A stretch of 64,000 bases of DNA from Gammaproteobacteria bacterium (GCA_026713705.1 JAPONY010000051.1:1-64000), one strand, 5' to 3'; shown: positions 1-12,387, counted from the first letter of the stretch. A program made the numbers and translations. The notes: generated by a model not told the origin, from the sequence alone.

Positions 1-78
1 ATCTTTACCCCTCTTGTGCAGTTGGAGAAAGGCACATTGTGGCAGGGGCGCGTCAAATCAGGGACACTTCAATCTTGC

Positions 79-84
79 TATAAT
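79..84 (+). promoter_or_regulatory. Possible -10 element ahead of the TcmP-like gene
   Basis: A TATAAT hexamer sits 71 bases before the ATG at 155. I see no good -35 box at the right distance, so this rests on the hexamer alone. An in-frame stop at 125-127 shows that the reading frame of the following gene does not extend through this stretch. Confidence 0.25.
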
Positions 85-154
85 CCTTTGAAATACTTGG
101 CTCTTTGCTCTGTAGGCCGAAAGTTAACCGGACACTAGTGATGTTAAACGAAGT

Positions 155-1144
155 ATGCGTGTTCCATTCACATTACAGGCCGAATACATCTTTATTGAGA
201 AGAATCTATCGAACTACGAGCACCTAAACCAATACTTGTCAGAACAAGGCCTTACTCCCCGTTTTGACAAAGATATTCATTTATTACATGGTGAATTCAC
301 ACAGAAACTTGATGAAATTATCGCGCGCATTAAAAGGTCCCGGCGTTGTATTTTCTTGCTGGATCAATATGGGTATAGCGAGGTTCCATTTGGCGATATC
401 CGCGCCATTTTTCATAAGCTTCCTAATGCAGAAATAATCCTTACTTTTGCCACGGATTGGCTTATTGACTATATGGCTAACACACCTGAGTATTGGAAAG
501 CACTCCAACGTACTGGGATAGACCAAGTGTTGGATGTCGGCCGCCTGTTGGCAGAAAAGAGTGACAACAAAGACTGGAGGCGACTGGCTCAGTTTGAGCT
601 ACACCGTGTAATCAAGTCGCAGAGCAACGCGAAGCACTACACGCCTTTTTTCATTGTGTCCAAGGAAGCAAATCGAACATTTTGGCTTGTTCACTTGTCA
701 AACCACCCTCGTGCACGTGATGTTATGACAGAACTGCACTGGCGTTTAAAAAACCACTTCGCTCATTACGGCGGACCCGGGATACGAATGTTTGGCTATG
801 ACCCAGCAAAGGATGAACACGTAACCGGCGTAGCTGATCTATTTAGTGAAACCGAATATTCCTTTGACGAAACTGCGAAGAATAGAACTTTGCAAAGTAT
901 GGCCGTAGAACTTCCTGAGGTTATCCACCAGTCTCCGGATGGTATCCAATTCTCAGAACTTTACAGATTGATCGCTAACACTACACCAGCTACATCGCAA
1001 CATATCAAGGAAGCTATTACCCGTTTATCTGATGCAAAAGAATTAGAAATTCTAGGGCCCAATGGCGAACGTCGGCGCAAGGCAAACCGTGTGAGCAATG
1101 CCGATGTTTTGCGGCTTCCTCAACAGAAGACATTTACTTTTTAG
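155..1144 (+). CDS. TcmP-like (three-Cys-motif partner) protein, N-terminally shortened
   Basis: The product resembles the TcmP family, proteins of unproven function encoded beside a phage Gp37/Gp68-like three-Cys-motif protein. Family-like blocks are visible in order: FIEKN near the start, a GEFTQKL stretch, a FLLDQYGYSEVP block (family form roughly DPFGYSGVP), an EIILTFATDW strand, and a C-terminal HLSNHPRARDVMTELHW segment followed by a winged-helix-like tail. Full-length members carry about 80-100 residues before FIEKN, including a DGFAG-type glycine-rich motif. Here those are missing, an in-frame stop lies at 125-127, and I find no such motif in the upstream 154 bases. The gene is therefore probably a truncated remnant, or a diverged form with a new start. 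The base composition is AT-rich compared with the metabolic genes to the right. The family call is fairly safe; activity is doubtful. Confidence 0.65.
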   Translation: MRVPFTLQAEYIFIEKNLSNYEHLNQYLSEQGLTPRFDKDIHLLHGEFTQKLDEIIARIKRSRRCIFLLDQYGYSEVPFGDIRAIFHKLPNAEIILTFATDWLIDYMANTPEYWKALQRTGIDQVLDVGRLLAEKSDNKDWRRLAQFELHRVIKSQSNAKHYTPFFIVSKEANRTFWLVHLSNHPRARDVMTELHWRLKNHFAHYGGPGIRMFGYDPAKDEHVTGVADLFSETEYSFDETAKNRTLQSMAVELPEVIHQSPDGIQFSELYRLIANTTPATSQHIKEAITRLSDAKELEILGPNGERRRKANRVSNADVLRLPQQKTFTF

Positions 1145-1188
1145 TGAGAATCACATACAAAGGTTACAAATTACGAATGAAACTAATC

Positions 1189-1446
1189 TTAGGTGTGATC
1201 CGATAGGGCGTTTACTATTTGTTCTGCTTGATGGGGCAAGAGGTATACCTCGATTGAATCTTGAAGAGGGATTGAAGCGCGGTCAGAATTATTTTTATCT
1301 GACGTCCGAAGATCGTAGTGTTCGAAAGACAGGCTAAGTCTCAATATAACATTGGAGGGGTTGTTTTTCTGTTGAAGAGGCGTTTCTTCCTTACGAGTCT
1401 TATTTGCACGGATTTCATGAATCTCACGTATAGCAAAAGTATGCAT
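1189..1446 (-). CDS. Small hypothetical protein (85 aa)
   Basis: I do not recognise this protein. I chose the ATG at 1446 rather than the longer ORF start at 1500 because GGAGA lies about 8 bases ahead of it, and the extra 18 residues would overlap the neighbouring lipoprotein gene. The protein is polar with a basic N-terminal third and ends in a segment containing VYLLPHQAEQIVNAL, which looks like a strand followed by an amphipathic helix. It lies just downstream of the lipoprotein gene on the same strand and may be cotranscribed with it. No function can be assigned. Confidence 0.45.
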   Translation of the reverse strand: MHTFAIREIHEIRANKTRKEETPLQQKNNPSNVILRLSLSFEHYDLRTSDKNNSDRASIPLQDSIEVYLLPHQAEQIVNALSDHT

Positions 1447-1481
1447 GACTGTTTCTCCGATGTTGTGTGGTTTGAAAAGAA

Positions 1482-1835
1482 TTAGCGACAGAAATACCAA
1501 GCAGTAGCGCCGTATTTACCTAGCGCTTGGTCTAATTGCGCTTTTGTTCCCGGCCAGTGTTTATCGCACTCGCCTTGTGCCGCTGCGTCCCATTCGGCTC
1601 TGGTTTCAGGCGTAAACGGCAGACTTCCCAGCCCACCAGAATATAACCTGATCTTGCCTGTCTCCCCGAAGTTCTTAATTCCAGTAGCCGAAGGCGGTAT
1701 GCAGCCCGCGACCAGCAGTCCTGCTATAGCGAGCATTGCATAAGCAGGCCGGAAGCAAACCCGCATCTCAGATTTTCTGTTTCCAGAAGTTTTTGCAACG
1801 GCTTGGCTCCACTCCTCAAATCTAGACTTCCGCAT
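1482..1835 (-). CDS. Small putative lipoprotein
   Basis: The sequence has a hydrophobic stretch ending in LLVAGC, a convincing lipobox, so the mature protein would begin at that cysteine and be anchored to a membrane by lipid. The rest is about 73 residues, with a Gly/Ser-rich part and a C-terminal part containing three aromatic residues and two cysteines (GECDKHW and WYFCR), which could form a disulfide. The start is uncertain. The ATG at 1835 has a good AGGGGG ribosome site 8 bases upstream but gives an unusually long n-region; the ATG at 1766 (MRVCFRPAY) gives a classical signal peptide. No family recognised. Confidence 0.55.
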   Translation of the reverse strand: MRKSRFEEWSQAVAKTSGNRKSEMRVCFRPAYAMLAIAGLLVAGCIPPSATGIKNFGETGKIRLYSGGLGSLPFTPETRAEWDAAAQGECDKHWPGTKAQLDQALGKYGATAWYFCR

Positions 1836-1904
1836 GGCGCATCCCCCTGTCTTGTAAGGCGATTTTACTAAACCAACGACAGGTCAAGCCATATTCCCAT
1901 AAAA

Positions 1905-1930
1905 AAAGCGCCGCACAAGTGCGGCGCTTT
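1905..1930 (-). terminator. Rho-independent terminator after fae
   Basis: A near-perfect GC-rich inverted repeat (AAAGCGCCGCAC, then GTGCGGCGCTTT) is followed, on the minus strand, by a run of seven Ts. It lies 19 bases past the fae stop codon and closes the H4MPT operon. Because the arms carry A/T tails on both sides it may also stop transcription from the left. Confidence 0.9.
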
Positions 1931-1948
1931 CTCGGGCATGATGCCTGA

Positions 1949-2473
1949 TTAGAAGCCCTGGAACGGATGGTCGGTGCTGTCCTTTTGGGAAAGCATGTCG
2001 TCCACGGTGGGAAATCCGTTTACGGCGTTGGCGATCGCCTGCTTGGTTGCTTTGTAATTGTTTTCATAGATCGCCGCATCGCTGTCAGCCTCCCAATGGA
2101 TGAACACGCCAACACAAACGTACAGGTTGCCGCTTTCTTCCTTCGGGATAACCCCAGCCTCAACTGAATCCGCAACAGCCATGGCGACAGCCTTCTGGGC
2201 GGGTCCGAACATCTGGACGGCCTGTTTGGCGCCCTTGATCGTGACCTTGTTGTACATCATGGTGTCCGGCTTACACTGAAGATTCGGTGCCACTACAGCG
2301 AGCAGTGTCGTGAATCCATCCTTGTTGTTGACCATACCGTTGCAAAAAGCCGTTTCCACGGCAGAGCCACGCGGGCCAATAAGAAGATCGATGTGAGCGA
2401 TTTCAGCCATTGTCCCCGAAGGGTCATTATCATTGACCAAAGCCTCTCCAACGAGAACTTTATCGATTGCCAT
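1949..2473 (-). CDS. fae: Formaldehyde-activating enzyme
   Basis: Fae condenses formaldehyde with tetrahydromethanopterin to give methylene-H4MPT, the entry step of the H4MPT formaldehyde-oxidation route in the cytoplasm of methylotrophs. The 174 residues match the family along their length: [11 protein letters not shown] with the catalytic-type histidine (His27), then [33 protein letters not shown] and VGVFIHWEA, ending HPF. The N-terminus carries a short insertion (NDPSGTM) before the histidine strand relative to Methylorubrum Fae. The start at 2473 was chosen over the ORF start at 2509 because it matches the family N-terminus ([13 protein letters not shown]) and has GGAG 10 bases upstream. 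It is the last gene of the cluster, with a palindrome in its leader and a strong terminator behind it, so it may be expressed more strongly than the genes before it. Confidence 0.97.
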   Translation of the reverse strand: MAIDKVLVGEALVNDNDPSGTMAEIAHIDLLIGPRGSAVETAFCNGMVNNKDGFTTLLAVVAPNLQCKPDTMMYNKVTIKGAKQAVQMFGPAQKAVAMAVADSVEAGVIPKEESGNLYVCVGVFIHWEADSDAAIYENNYKATKQAIANAVNGFPTVDDMLSQKDSTDHPFQGF

Positions 2474-2499
2474 TGTTGATTTACTCCAGTTTTTGTTTT

Positions 2500-2513
2500 T
2501 TGTTTGCAAACAA
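2500..2513. promoter_or_regulatory. 14-bp perfect palindrome between the CitG-like gene and fae
   Basis: TTGTTTGCAAACAA is a perfect palindrome lying 27-40 bases upstream of the fae start, next to a second short palindrome CGGATCCG. On the minus strand a TTGACG hexamer lies just upstream, but no good -10 follows. It could be an operator or part of a fae-specific promoter. This is inference from symmetry and position only. Confidence 0.35.
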
Positions 2514-2526
2514 CGGATCCGTCAAA

Positions 2527-3462
2527 TCACACAGACGCACCCGGTGGGTTTCGGGAATTATCTCCCTGTGACAAGGACGTCCCGCCCTTGTCGTCACTCC
2601 ACCCGTCGAGCCGTGCGGCGAGAACCCCCGCTAGGGTCAGATCCGCCGTGGTCCCCGGGCTGAGACCGGAGCTTTTCAAAGAAGCATCCAGTTCCAGGAG
2701 CCTGGGCCGATAATTTTCCGGAGACTCAGCCCCGCAGAATTCATCGGCTAACTTTTTAATCTTACCACTAACTGACCTTGCTATCTCTTCGCCATGCACA
2801 CGAGCGATGTGAGAATCTGGATAACGACCGAGAAGAGTCAGAAAAACTCCGGCCATCGCCCACCGCTCATCGCCCCAGCGAAGGCACAGTGCTTCCCACT
2901 GTGGGCGGGCTTCATTGAAGATGATCGGAAACCCATCCCGATACTCCGCTGCGACCCGGTCCCGCTCAGCGGCCAAGGCCATGGCCTCACGCAACGCGAT
3001 CTTTGGGCGATCACGGACATCGGCTTGTGGCACCCGCCCTAGTCCTGCCGGCTTCATCAACTGGATGGCCCGGTATACGTCCCGCGCGTCGTCGACCGTA
3101 GTTTCAGCCAGGACCTCTTCCACTCGCTGATTTAGAACCGGAGGGTTTTCCCGGTAATAGGCGGAAACAAGCGGTGCGGTCAAGAGCAGGACACCGATAT
3201 TGGTATTACAGCCCGCCACGCTCCAACTTGCCCGGGCCGCTTCACGCACTCGGCGGCCCAAGCTCCAATCCGGATGGGTGATGAGCTCGGCCGCTGCTTG
3301 GGCGCTTCGTCGGAAGTCCTGAGTGGTCTTTCCGTGCCCCTCCCCGTGCAGCCCGACATTACCCGGCTTCAAGGCTTGCATATCTAGCAGGCAAGCGTAA
3401 AGGAACTGTCGCGAGGCAAAACGCCAGGGAGGATCGTAGTAGGCACGCAAGTACTTGGCCAT
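2527..3462 (-). CDS. CitG-like triphosphoribosyl-dephospho-CoA synthase family protein (orf5 type)
   Basis: The 311-residue protein belongs to the CitG/MdcB-like family. In methylotrophs a CitG-like gene (orf5) is a standard member of the H4MPT gene cluster; its exact step in methanopterin or C1 metabolism is not settled, and it should not be read as a citrate lyase gene. Family features visible are the KPGNVGLHGEGHGKT segment near residues 32-46 (the CitG-type substrate and nucleotide region), the central SWSVAGCNTNIGVLLLTAPL helix, and the all-helical remainder. It sits 12 bases after the ATP-grasp gene, in the same operon, and 53 bases before fae. No citrate lyase genes are nearby, which supports the C1 assignment. 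Confidence 0.88.
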   Translation of the reverse strand: MAKYLRAYYDPPWRFASRQFLYACLLDMQALKPGNVGLHGEGHGKTTQDFRRSAQAAAELITHPDWSLGRRVREAARASWSVAGCNTNIGVLLLTAPLVSAYYRENPPVLNQRVEEVLAETTVDDARDVYRAIQLMKPAGLGRVPQADVRDRPKIALREAMALAAERDRVAAEYRDGFPIIFNEARPQWEALCLRWGDERWAMAGVFLTLLGRYPDSHIARVHGEEIARSVSGKIKKLADEFCGAESPENYRPRLLELDASLKSSGLSPGTTADLTLAGVLAARLDGWSDDKGGTSLSQGDNSRNPPGASV

Positions 3463-3474
3463 CGAAATCTCCGT

Positions 3475-4386
3475 TCAGGCAGGCGAAGCTCCTCCGTGGC
3501 AGTGGTCCAGAAATCCCTCGATCAGGAGATCCGCGATATTCTCCGAGTGTACCCCCTGTAAGCCTCGCCACGCCGGAATGCTGTTGACTTCGGTGACCCA
3601 AGCGGTCTCCTGCCGATCGCGCATCAGATCCACTCCAGCGTACGGCATCGCGACTGCAGCCACTGCACGCTCCGCCAACCGGGTCAATTCCGGCTCCAGC
3701 GGTGCTGGATGACCTTGACCGCCATTGGCAATGTTGCTAATCCAATCCTCGCCTTCCCTTCGCATGGTCGCCACCGCCTGGCCCTTGATGACCAGTCCCC
3801 GCCAGTCGCAGCTGCGGGACGCAATCGGTTCGATATATTCCTGCAGATAGTAGACTCCACGGGACAGATCATAATCGGGATGAGGGTCGTCTCGCGACAA
3901 AAGCTTTAACCCTTTGCCCTGAGAACCGAAAATGGGCTTTGCCACCACATGGCGGTGATTCTCGAACCAGTCGTGCAGGAACTCGCGCATCTGCCCAACA
4001 TCCCGTACCGCGAAAGTCCGAGGGGTTGGAACGCCATGGAGTGCAAACAGAAAACTGGCGCGGACTTTATCGACACTGCGCTCAATCGCGCCAGCATCGT
4101 TGTAGACTTGAATGCCCAAAGCTTCCAGGGCGTGCAGGATATCCAGATAGAAAATCACTTCTTCGAGGCTTCCCCCTGGCACCTCGCGGATAAACACTCC
4201 CGATGGCAGTTCGTCCTCAAAACCGGGAATGCCGATTTTTGGTGCGCCGTTTTGCACTTCCAGACGACATTCCTGCAAACGCACGAAGTCGCTTTCCAAG
4301 CCCTTGGCTTCCAGAGACCGACGCAGCTGGTGGCCGTGCCAGCCCGGCTGATCGGTCACGATGGCATAACGCCCGTGCGCGATCAT
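3475..4386 (-). CDS. RimK-type ATP-grasp ligase of the H4MPT cluster (orf7 type)
   Basis: A 303-residue ATP-grasp enzyme related to RimK and to the archaeal MptN/CofF glutamate ligases. Such enzymes couple ATP to amide bond formation, and a glutamyl addition to methanopterin is the attractive but unproven role here. Features include the N-terminal pre-ATP-grasp segment, the NDAGAIERSVDKVRASFLF helix with the DK of RimK-type enzymes, VVAKPIFGSQGKGL (the ATP-binding loop with the K and Gly-rich segment), YYLQEYIEP, and a C-terminal VDLMRDRQETAWVTEVNSIPAW with the metal-binding E-x-N. Its ATG overlaps the mch stop as ATGA, so the two are translationally coupled. Confidence 0.88.
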   Translation of the reverse strand: MIAHGRYAIVTDQPGWHGHQLRRSLEAKGLESDFVRLQECRLEVQNGAPKIGIPGFEDELPSGVFIREVPGGSLEEVIFYLDILHALEALGIQVYNDAGAIERSVDKVRASFLFALHGVPTPRTFAVRDVGQMREFLHDWFENHRHVVAKPIFGSQGKGLKLLSRDDPHPDYDLSRGVYYLQEYIEPIASRSCDWRGLVIKGQAVATMRREGEDWISNIANGGQGHPAPLEPELTRLAERAVAAVAMPYAGVDLMRDRQETAWVTEVNSIPAWRGLQGVHSENIADLLIEGFLDHCHGGASPA

Positions 4387-5345
4387 TCCTTGAATGACTG
4401 CTCTAGTAAGTCGAGATCGATGGCGCCGGCGGAAAAGGAGCGACCCGTCCGGATATTGTTGACCAAAACCCGGGCCGGGCTGAACAGCATTGGATCGATC
4501 TGAAAGAAGTCGTGGTCATGCTCCTTGAAAACTTCAGCGAAGGGTTTGCCGTAATCTCGGGACGTACTGCTGGGCAACTCCGTGGCGAGCCGTTCCGCTT
4601 CCTCGTCGCTGGACTGGACGAACAGCTTGATCTGTCCACCGAACAGGATGGCGTCGTTGGTGCGGCCCATCATCCGCACCATGTCCGAATTATCCAGCGG
4701 CGGAATCGGCGCGCTGCCAATGCCGTCCACCACGCAGTTCAGGTCGAAACCCAATTCATGTGCCTTGTGCAGCCCGACCTCCAAGACCCGGCCGACCACC
4801 TGTACCGTTCCGGCGAGGCTTGTGGTGGGGGTCAGAATTAAAGTCAGGTTGTACGGTTCGACTCCACAATCCTGGCAGATTTTCTCGCGCACCGCGCGTG
4901 GCGGCACCTTGTCGACTTCCATCACCAACGTCGTGTAGATATATGAATCCTTGTAGCCGATCTTCTCGAACAAGTCTTCCTTTTGTGCCATGCTGCGGGC
5001 CGGTCCGGAACCCAGCGCATGAAACCCGCTTTCCTTGTCGCTTAGAGACCATCCCGCGTATTGGCTTGCCAGACAGGCCAAGACCGGATGCTGGGGGTGG
5101 ACGTGTATGGTGAGGGGCCACTCTGCCGACCCGCCATAGGTCAGCGTGGCCTGTCCCATCCCGCCCATGCAGATTTCCGCAATTTGGCGCCCTGCCTCGA
5201 TGCCTCCGATCGCATTAATGCCGGCATCCACCACCCAGACCCCTTCTTCCGTAGGGGATTCCACGATGCGCAGGCTCCATGCCTGATCAGACAGAGAGCG
5301 AACTAGAGGTTCAACCTGGCGGTTGAGGCTAATGGGCAACTTCAT
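4383..5345 (-). CDS. mch: Methenyltetrahydromethanopterin cyclohydrolase
   Basis: Mch interconverts methenyl-H4MPT and 5-formyl-H4MPT in the cytoplasm, the step after MtdB in formaldehyde oxidation. The 320-residue length is that of the family. Recognisable stretches are VDAGINAIGGIEAGRQIAEICMGG near residues 36-58, HPVLACLASQYAGWSL, the GSGPARSMAQKE loop, and NDAILFGGQIKLFV. It overlaps the upstream orf17-type ATP-grasp gene by 17 bases and the downstream orf7-type gene by 4 bases (ATGA), an arrangement typical of a single operon. The start ATG gives MKLPISLNRQVEPLV, as in homologues. Confidence 0.97.
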   Translation of the reverse strand: MKLPISLNRQVEPLVRSLSDQAWSLRIVESPTEEGVWVVDAGINAIGGIEAGRQIAEICMGGMGQATLTYGGSAEWPLTIHVHPQHPVLACLASQYAGWSLSDKESGFHALGSGPARSMAQKEDLFEKIGYKDSYIYTTLVMEVDKVPPRAVREKICQDCGVEPYNLTLILTPTTSLAGTVQVVGRVLEVGLHKAHELGFDLNCVVDGIGSAPIPPLDNSDMVRMMGRTNDAILFGGQIKLFVQSSDEEAERLATELPSSTSRDYGKPFAEVFKEHDHDFFQIDPMLFSPARVLVNNIRTGRSFSAGAIDLDLLEQSFKE

Positions 5346-6498
5346 GGGCTAGGCATCCGGAGGAAATCGAGTGGAGGGAATCGGGGTTTAGGAGTGTCAG
5401 AATTTGATGGTGAAGATCCTGCAGGCCGGCATGAGCCTCGTCTGCATCGTGGTAATGGCCTCGCACGGTACACAGGGGTTGCCCGGCATCAATACTGGTT
5501 TTGGCATTTGGCAGGTCGGCAGTTCCGGCCGGCCACGCCCAATTTTCCGCGCCAGCAACCGGGCATGGAGCATAGATGACCTGCATTCCCCGAACGTTCT
5601 GCCCCCGTTCTGAGGCGGGAGCCAAGTGTCCGTCCGGGTTTCCGGTGAGGCAGGTTTCAATGTGCGCGCTCATGTAGTCGGAGGTAAAAGAATCCGCGTA
5701 AAGCTCGCAGGTGGCCACCAATCTTGGATTAAGATCCACAACTTGTACTTCTTTCTTGGAATCAACTATAAAATCAATACCGCAGAGGCCGAGAAGATCA
5801 AGATCGCGTGCTAGGATTTGTGCCATCCATTGTACTTGCTTGAAAACCTTAGGCAAAACCTTGATCGGGCCGATTGCACCACTCCAGGCATAGGGCGCGT
5901 CTGCCTTTCCGGAAGGCAATAATTCGCTGATTCCGACGACTTGGGCTTTCCTTCCCCCTGCCAAGAACAGTGCAGAATGCGGTGTGCCGGCACATTGGCG
6001 CTGCCAATAGCAGGAACTCGGACTGTCTGGGGTTCGCGAGGCCGGATGCACGTGACATCCTCCCGAGCGCCCTTCTTTCTTGACCAGCCAGCCTTTCAGA
6101 GAATCCGGCAGCTGGCTTCGGGTTTCCGGGCCGGCTATCCCAAGTTTCGCAAAACGGTCCGACAACCGTACAGGGTCGGCACACAGGCGAATGGCATCGG
6201 GGGCATTGCCCAGAACCTGGGCGGAGGCTTGCAATCGCTCCAGCAGTTCCGGATGGGCTTCGAAGCCGGAACCGTAGGCCAGCAGATCCCCTGGACGGCT
6301 TCTCTTGGAGATGATTTCCAGGATTTCCAAAGGGAACTGGCCGTCTTCCAGAGTTGCTTGAGCAACCTCGTCGGCGTTCAGATCCGCATCGAGAAATCCA
6401 TCGACCGCCACAACCGGGCGCTGACGATGCATGGCCGCTTGCGCATGCGCCCGCGCCGAAGCAGACAGCAGGAACAGTTTTCTGCTATTCCGCGGCAC
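5329..6498 (-). CDS. ATP-grasp protein of the H4MPT cluster (orf17 type)
   Basis: A 389-residue ATP-grasp protein. orf17-type genes lie beside mch and mtdB in methylotrophs and are needed for H4MPT-linked metabolism, but the reaction is not established. The N-terminus (LFLLSASARAHAQAAMHRQ) fits the pre-ATP-grasp nucleotide fold. GWLVKKEGRSGGCHV is the ATP-binding loop, and GLCGIDFIVDSKKEVQVVDLNPRL carries the D and the E/D-x-N-type metal ligands. The ORF track begins at a TTG (6516) inside mtdB; I prefer the GTG at 6498, which also overlaps the mtdB 3' end, because it starts just ahead of the conserved strand. The mtdB overlap is about 14 bases, so translation is coupled. Confidence 0.85.
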   Translation of the reverse strand: MPRNSRKLFLLSASARAHAQAAMHRQRPVVAVDGFLDADLNADEVAQATLEDGQFPLEILEIISKRSRPGDLLAYGSGFEAHPELLERLQASAQVLGNAPDAIRLCADPVRLSDRFAKLGIAGPETRSQLPDSLKGWLVKKEGRSGGCHVHPASRTPDSPSSCYWQRQCAGTPHSALFLAGGRKAQVVGISELLPSGKADAPYAWSGAIGPIKVLPKVFKQVQWMAQILARDLDLLGLCGIDFIVDSKKEVQVVDLNPRLVATCELYADSFTSDYMSAHIETCLTGNPDGHLAPASERGQNVRGMQVIYAPCPVAGAENWAWPAGTADLPNAKTSIDAGQPLCTVRGHYHDADEAHAGLQDLHHQILTLLNPDSLHSISSGCLAHEVAH

Positions 6499-7384
6499 AC
6501 TGACGCGCCACTTCAAAGGCGTGTTCGAAATGGAAATAGACCGGTTCTTCCGTTTCCCGCATCTGTTGGAGCAACCGATGCTGGGTTTGATATTTCACAT
6601 TTCCGATGGCAAGCGCCCCAATGCCGACAGCCCCGCTCTGGGAATCCTCGATCGGGCTGGCGTCGTCCATCACCCCGAGGCCGTGAATGCCGGAAGGTGG
6701 GACTGCATTGACATCCGCCGCCACCTTCAGTTTCGGGGCATTCGACATCTGCTCCTTCGACACCAATTGGATCCCGGCAGCGGCCGATGCGAACACGACA
6801 TCGGTATCGCCCAGCAACTGGTCGAGCTGGTCGTTGGCTTCTCCGTCAACGGCCGGATCCGCACCGTATTTCTGGTTGCATAACTCAGCGGCTTGGTCGC
6901 TTTTCTCTTTCTTGCGTCCCAAGATGGTGACGCGGGCTCCCGCATTCGCAGCAATCACCGCTGCTGCCGAACCGACCGGTCCGGTCCCGCCAAGTGCCAG
7001 GATGCGCTGTCCCGAAAGCTCCGTGCCATGTGTATCGCGTAATGCTTTCTCAACTTTAGCGACCATGGCCGCTGCCGTCGTGAATGCCCCGCTGGGATCG
7101 GCAAACGCCGAGACCACGAACGGAGGAACCATGGATTTCTGGCAAACTTCCAGCGCTTCCATGGCTTGGTGCATGTCGCGCCCGCCGATAAACAAGCCGG
7201 TGCGCTTGACGCCATTCGGCCCCCGCGAGAAGATCGCGTCCTCCACCAGACCCTTAACTTCGTCAGTTTCCACCTGGATATAGGGGATACAGGCATCCCA
7301 GCCTGCGTCGTAGGCCATGTTGGCATCAAACGGACTCAGGTTCTTCGCCGAAGTCAGCATATGCAAAAGGTATTTTTTCTCCAT
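6485..7384 (-). CDS. mtdB: NAD(P)-dependent methylene-H4MPT dehydrogenase
   Basis: MtdB oxidises methylene-H4MPT to methenyl-H4MPT with NAD(P)+. The 299-residue sequence begins with MEKKYLLHMLTSAKNLSPFD, continues with the FIGGRDMHQAMEALE block around residues 65-80, and has a Rossmann dinucleotide loop ALGGTGPVGSAAA near 129-141 followed by ARVTILGRKKEK. The residue after the second strand is G-R-K rather than an acidic residue, which would tolerate NADP as in MtdA/MtdB. A ribosome site GAAGGAAA lies just upstream. It stands 13 bases after the RFAP synthase gene and overlaps the next ATP-grasp gene. MtdB is preferred to MtdA because the surrounding genes are all H4MPT-specific. Confidence 0.95.
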   Translation of the reverse strand: MEKKYLLHMLTSAKNLSPFDANMAYDAGWDACIPYIQVETDEVKGLVEDAIFSRGPNGVKRTGLFIGGRDMHQAMEALEVCQKSMVPPFVVSAFADPSGAFTTAAAMVAKVEKALRDTHGTELSGQRILALGGTGPVGSAAAVIAANAGARVTILGRKKEKSDQAAELCNQKYGADPAVDGEANDQLDQLLGDTDVVFASAAAGIQLVSKEQMSNAPKLKVAADVNAVPPSGIHGLGVMDDASPIEDSQSGAVGIGALAIGNVKYQTQHRLLQQMRETEEPVYFHFEHAFEVARQCAAE

Positions 7385-7397
7385 GAAATTTCCTTCA

Positions 7398-8402
7398 TTA
7401 GGTTTTTGTTTGAGATCCCAGTTCTTTATAGTCGGATCCCGTTTCCTCCATTCCTGCCATGACGGTCAATTGATGGCCATGGTTGGAGGCGCCGACGATT
7501 CGGAGTTCCAGTCCTACATCAATAGGCTGAAGCTTCCGAACGAGTGCATGAGCCTGAGTTTCGCTGTCCGTCAAGATGAATCCAGTCGGACCCCAGGAAC
7601 TTTGCCCAACCCCTTGAAAACCAAGTTGTTTCGCTTGTTTCAGGAGGTGCCTGATATTCAGGTGTGAAAATTGCCCGCCTTGGGCAGGGGCGAAATAATC
7701 TCCGATCTTGTCCTGCAGTTCGCCGATCCCCTGGGCGAACCCTGACAAATCCGATTCCAGCAACGATGGCAGGATGCGCATGAGGATCAGGCGGCATAGA
7801 TGCGCCGCGTCCGAAGCGGGAAATTCGGGAAGAGTGCCAAAAGCCCGACGTTCTGCCTCTCCTGATAGTCCTTCTTTGTCGCTTCGCGCCATCAACAGCA
7901 CGATCCGCCAATGTTCAGGGAAAGGATGCCGAGCAATAATCGGCGGGAGCTGGTTGCCGTCCCCTCTTCCGCCATCGACCAGGAAACCGCCCTGCTCGAA
8001 CGAGCCAATACCGATCCCGGAACGTCCTCCCCGGGCAAGTTTCTCCGCAATTTCGTAGGGAGTCAGGCCCAATTTGAACAGGTGATTGATGGCGGTGCCG
8101 ACGGCCAGGGCCATCTGTGTGCCAGATCCTAGCCCCGCATGCTGCGGGATCGCCTGGCGAACCTCGATACTGACCGTATCCTCGCACCCCATCATGCTCA
8201 GCAGGCGCTGGGCATATTTGAGTGCGCGCTCTGAGTCAGGTCCTTTGGCGGAGAATTCCTTGCTGCGGGCACATTCCACGCAGGTCTGGATTTCATTCAG
8301 GCTGACCCCGACTCCGCCGAAACGCCGCCCGAGGTCTCCTTGGATATCCAGGAAACCGAGATGCAGACGCGCTGGCGCCTCGATTTGGATGATTTGATCC
8401 AC
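7398..8402 (-). CDS. mptG: Beta-ribofuranosylaminobenzene 5'-phosphate (RFAP) synthase
   Basis: RFAP synthase joins 4-aminobenzoate (4-hydroxybenzoate in some archaea) to PRPP with loss of CO2 and pyrophosphate, the first committed step to the methanopterin side chain. The protein (334 aa) is of the GHMP-kinase fold: PARLHLGFLDIQGDLGRRFGG at the N-terminus, the Gly-rich loop HAGLGSGTQMALAVG near residues 88-102, and a FEQGGFLVDGGR stretch near 150. The start is a GTG at 8402; no strong ribosome site is visible. It begins 42 bases after the purL stop, so the whole cofactor and C1 cluster could be read from a promoter at or before purL. Confidence 0.93.
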   Translation of the reverse strand: MDQIIQIEAPARLHLGFLDIQGDLGRRFGGVGVSLNEIQTCVECARSKEFSAKGPDSERALKYAQRLLSMMGCEDTVSIEVRQAIPQHAGLGSGTQMALAVGTAINHLFKLGLTPYEIAEKLARGGRSGIGIGSFEQGGFLVDGGRGDGNQLPPIIARHPFPEHWRIVLLMARSDKEGLSGEAERRAFGTLPEFPASDAAHLCRLILMRILPSLLESDLSGFAQGIGELQDKIGDYFAPAQGGQFSHLNIRHLLKQAKQLGFQGVGQSSWGPTGFILTDSETQAHALVRKLQPIDVGLELRIVGASNHGHQLTVMAGMEETGSDYKELGSQTKT

Positions 8403-8444
8403 CTGTCGGCTTGGGAATGGTTGGCCGAAAAAGTATACAGGAAA

Positions 8445-12302
<3,858 letters not shown>

Positions 12303-12366
12303 GAATGCGATGGTTGGCGGATCGGTTCGTGCTGGCAGGCAGGGAACTCTACATCGTATTATCCCG

Positions 12367-12372
12367 TATAAT
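12367..12372 (+). promoter_or_regulatory. -10 element of the tmRNA gene
   Basis: TATAAT ends 15 bases ahead of the first acceptor-stem base of the tmRNA, a spacing that would place transcription start a few bases before the mature 5' end. A consensus -35 is not obvious about 17 bases upstream. Confidence 0.6.
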
Positions 12373-12387
12373 GACCAGAGATGACTT

